From an uncultured Lachnospiraceae bacterium (GTDB lineage: Bacteria; Bacillota; Clostridia; Lachnospirales; Lachnospiraceae): DNA of 6,346 bases. This document shows positions 5,489 through 6,346 of the stretch, in pieces. The stretch's first letter is position 1. The number at the start of each line of letters is the position of its first letter. The notes beneath the pieces were generated by a model that was not told where the DNA came from, made no database searches, and saw only the letters and a list, made by a program, of their open reading frames with translations. A program made the translations under genes and the position numbers. Location of the stretch: assembly GCA_946627575.1 (NCBI GenBank), contig CAMOVS010000083.1, positions 1 to 6,346 of the forward strand, in the 5' to 3' direction.

Positions 5489-6346
5489 AAGGCTTAAGAA
5501 GGTTTATCGCCCCCTTTGCCCCGGACCAGTCGGGAGCGGCTGCCGTTCTTTGCGAGCTGGGCGGTATGGTTATTATTCTTGATGCCGGAGGATGTGCCGG
5601 AAATATCTGCGGTTTTGACGAACCTCGCTGGTTTGGAAGCCGGAGCGCCATCTTCAGCGCCGGCCTTCGGGATATGGATGCTATTCTGGGGAGGGATGAC
5701 CTCCTCGTCCAGAAGGTGGATAAGGCCGCCCGAAGAATCCGGGCTAAGTTTATCGCCCTGATCGGGACCCCGGTGCCGGCGGTGATTGCCACGGATTACA
5801 GGGCCCTGCGGAGAATGATCGGTAAGAAAACCGGTCTGCCGGTCCTGACCATTGACAGCAATGGCACCGGCCTTTACGATGCCGGTCAGGAAAAGGCCTG
5901 GATGGAACTGGTTCGAACCTTCGTGAAAGAAGGGGGAAAAAAAGAAGGGACGGACAGTCCGTGCCGGATCGGAGTCTTCGGCCTGACCCCTCTGGATCTG
6001 GGAGGAGAAACCAGGGCCCAGGAATCCTCATTTGCCGGGAGGGTCATGGAAGAACTGGCCGGACATGAGGAAATCCCGATCTCTGATTCTACCAATATCA
6101 ATCGTATTATAGGCAGTATCCGCTGCTATGGTATGGGCGCCTCCCTGGAAGACCTGCAGGAAGCAGGATATAACTCTCTGAATATCGCAGCCTCCCCATC
6201 GGGACTGGCTGCCGTCCGCTATCTGGAGAAAAAATGGGCTACCCCTTTTATCTCCTGGTGTCCTCCTGACCTGACTGCTGAAGGGAAGGATCTGGCCGGC
6301 AAGAGGAGGGCGGACCTGAATGCCCGGCGGATCCTGATCATCCACC
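5485..6346 (+). CDS. NifK-like nitrogenase component 1 subunit (partial, runs off the window)
   Basis: ATG 5485 overlaps the preceding TGA as ATGA, and AAGGAAGGGGG lies just upstream, so translation is coupled. The frame stays open for 287 codons to the window edge, where the C-terminal third or so is missing. FAPDQSGAAAVLCELGG (11-27) and DAGGCAGNICGFDEP (33-47) parallel the NifK segments around Cys70 and Cys95: C37 is kept and D14 sits where Cys70 would be. IGTPVPAVIATD (93-104) parallels the NifK Cys153 motif, with P96 in place of the cysteine. A second Rossmann-like domain is evident near INRIIGSIRCYGMG (205-218) and NSLNIAASPSG (230-240). It should pair with the NifD-like protein and receive electrons from the NifH-like ATPase. 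It could instead be a scaffold of the NifN type, which cannot be excluded from a partial chain. Confidence 0.92.
   Translation, partial: MKGLRRFIAPFAPDQSGAAAVLCELGGMVIILDAGGCAGNICGFDEPRWFGSRSAIFSAGLRDMDAILGRDDLLVQKVDKAARRIRAKFIALIGTPVPAVIATDYRALRRMIGKKTGLPVLTIDSNGTGLYDAGQEKAWMELVRTFVKEGGKKEGTDSPCRIGVFGLTPLDLGGETRAQESSFAGRVMEELAGHEEIPISDSTNINRIIGSIRCYGMGASLEDLQEAGYNSLNIAASPSGLAAVRYLEKKWATPFISWCPPDLTAEGKDLAGKRRADLNARRILIIH

Noticed and set aside
3235..6346. Annotation as a true molybdenum nitrogenase (nifHDK)
   Set aside because: The D-like subunit lacks both FeMo-cofactor ligands and the P-cluster cysteine set is incomplete, so nif gene symbols would mislead.
1..6346. tRNA genes, CRISPR arrays, insertion sequences or phage attachment sites
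   Set aside because: I saw no cloverleaf-like segments, regularly spaced repeats, transposase reading frames or target-site duplications.

Overview
The window looks like a chromosomal segment of an anaerobic Gram-positive Firmicute, most probably a Lachnospiraceae-type Clostridium relative. The clues are the C-terminus of ribosomal protein S9, the AGGAGG ribosome binding sites, the sigma-A promoters, the rho-independent terminators and a DegV protein with the N-terminal pattern seen in that group. This assignment rests on recognition of the protein families, not on a search.

Layout. Bases 1-105 are the end of rpsI, closed by a strong terminator at 125-160. A minus-strand gene (271-1530) converges on it and has its own terminator at 199-236. 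This gene encodes a double-Cys2 zinc-ribbon membrane protein with a Gly/Tyr/Pro-rich linker. A divergent intergenic region (1531-1956) carries a minus-strand promoter, a plus-strand extended -10 promoter, an imperfect inverted repeat, three copies of TATGTTATA and a 17-bp palindrome at the expected transcription start. A leader of about 219 nt then precedes a DegV-family fatty-acid-binding protein gene (1957-2862).

The right half is the main interest. It is a tightly coupled three-gene operon for a nitrogenase-like two-component enzyme. The genes are a NifH-like Fe-protein ATPase (3235-4017), a NifD-like subunit (4007-5488, overlapping by 11 nt) and a NifK-like subunit (5485 to the window edge, overlapping by 4 nt and truncated by the window). 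The NifH-like protein keeps all the hallmark residues. The NifD-like subunit lacks both residues that bind FeMo-cofactor, and the two subunits together keep only part of the P-cluster cysteine set. I infer that this is not a nitrogenase but an uncharacterised nitrogenase-like reductase. No cofactor-assembly genes are visible here, and the substrate cannot be read from the sequence.

The operon has its own promoter (2926-2954) and a leader of about 274 nt that looks like a structured cis-regulatory RNA. The leader ends in a 16-bp hairpin followed by five T residues that directly abut the start codon. The Shine-Dalgarno sequence lies inside the right arm of that hairpin. An upstream segment, 3064-3073, nearly copies the right arm and could compete for the left arm; it can also be held in a local hairpin. 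This arrangement suggests a riboswitch or attenuator of a type I do not recognise, controlling expression of the reductase.
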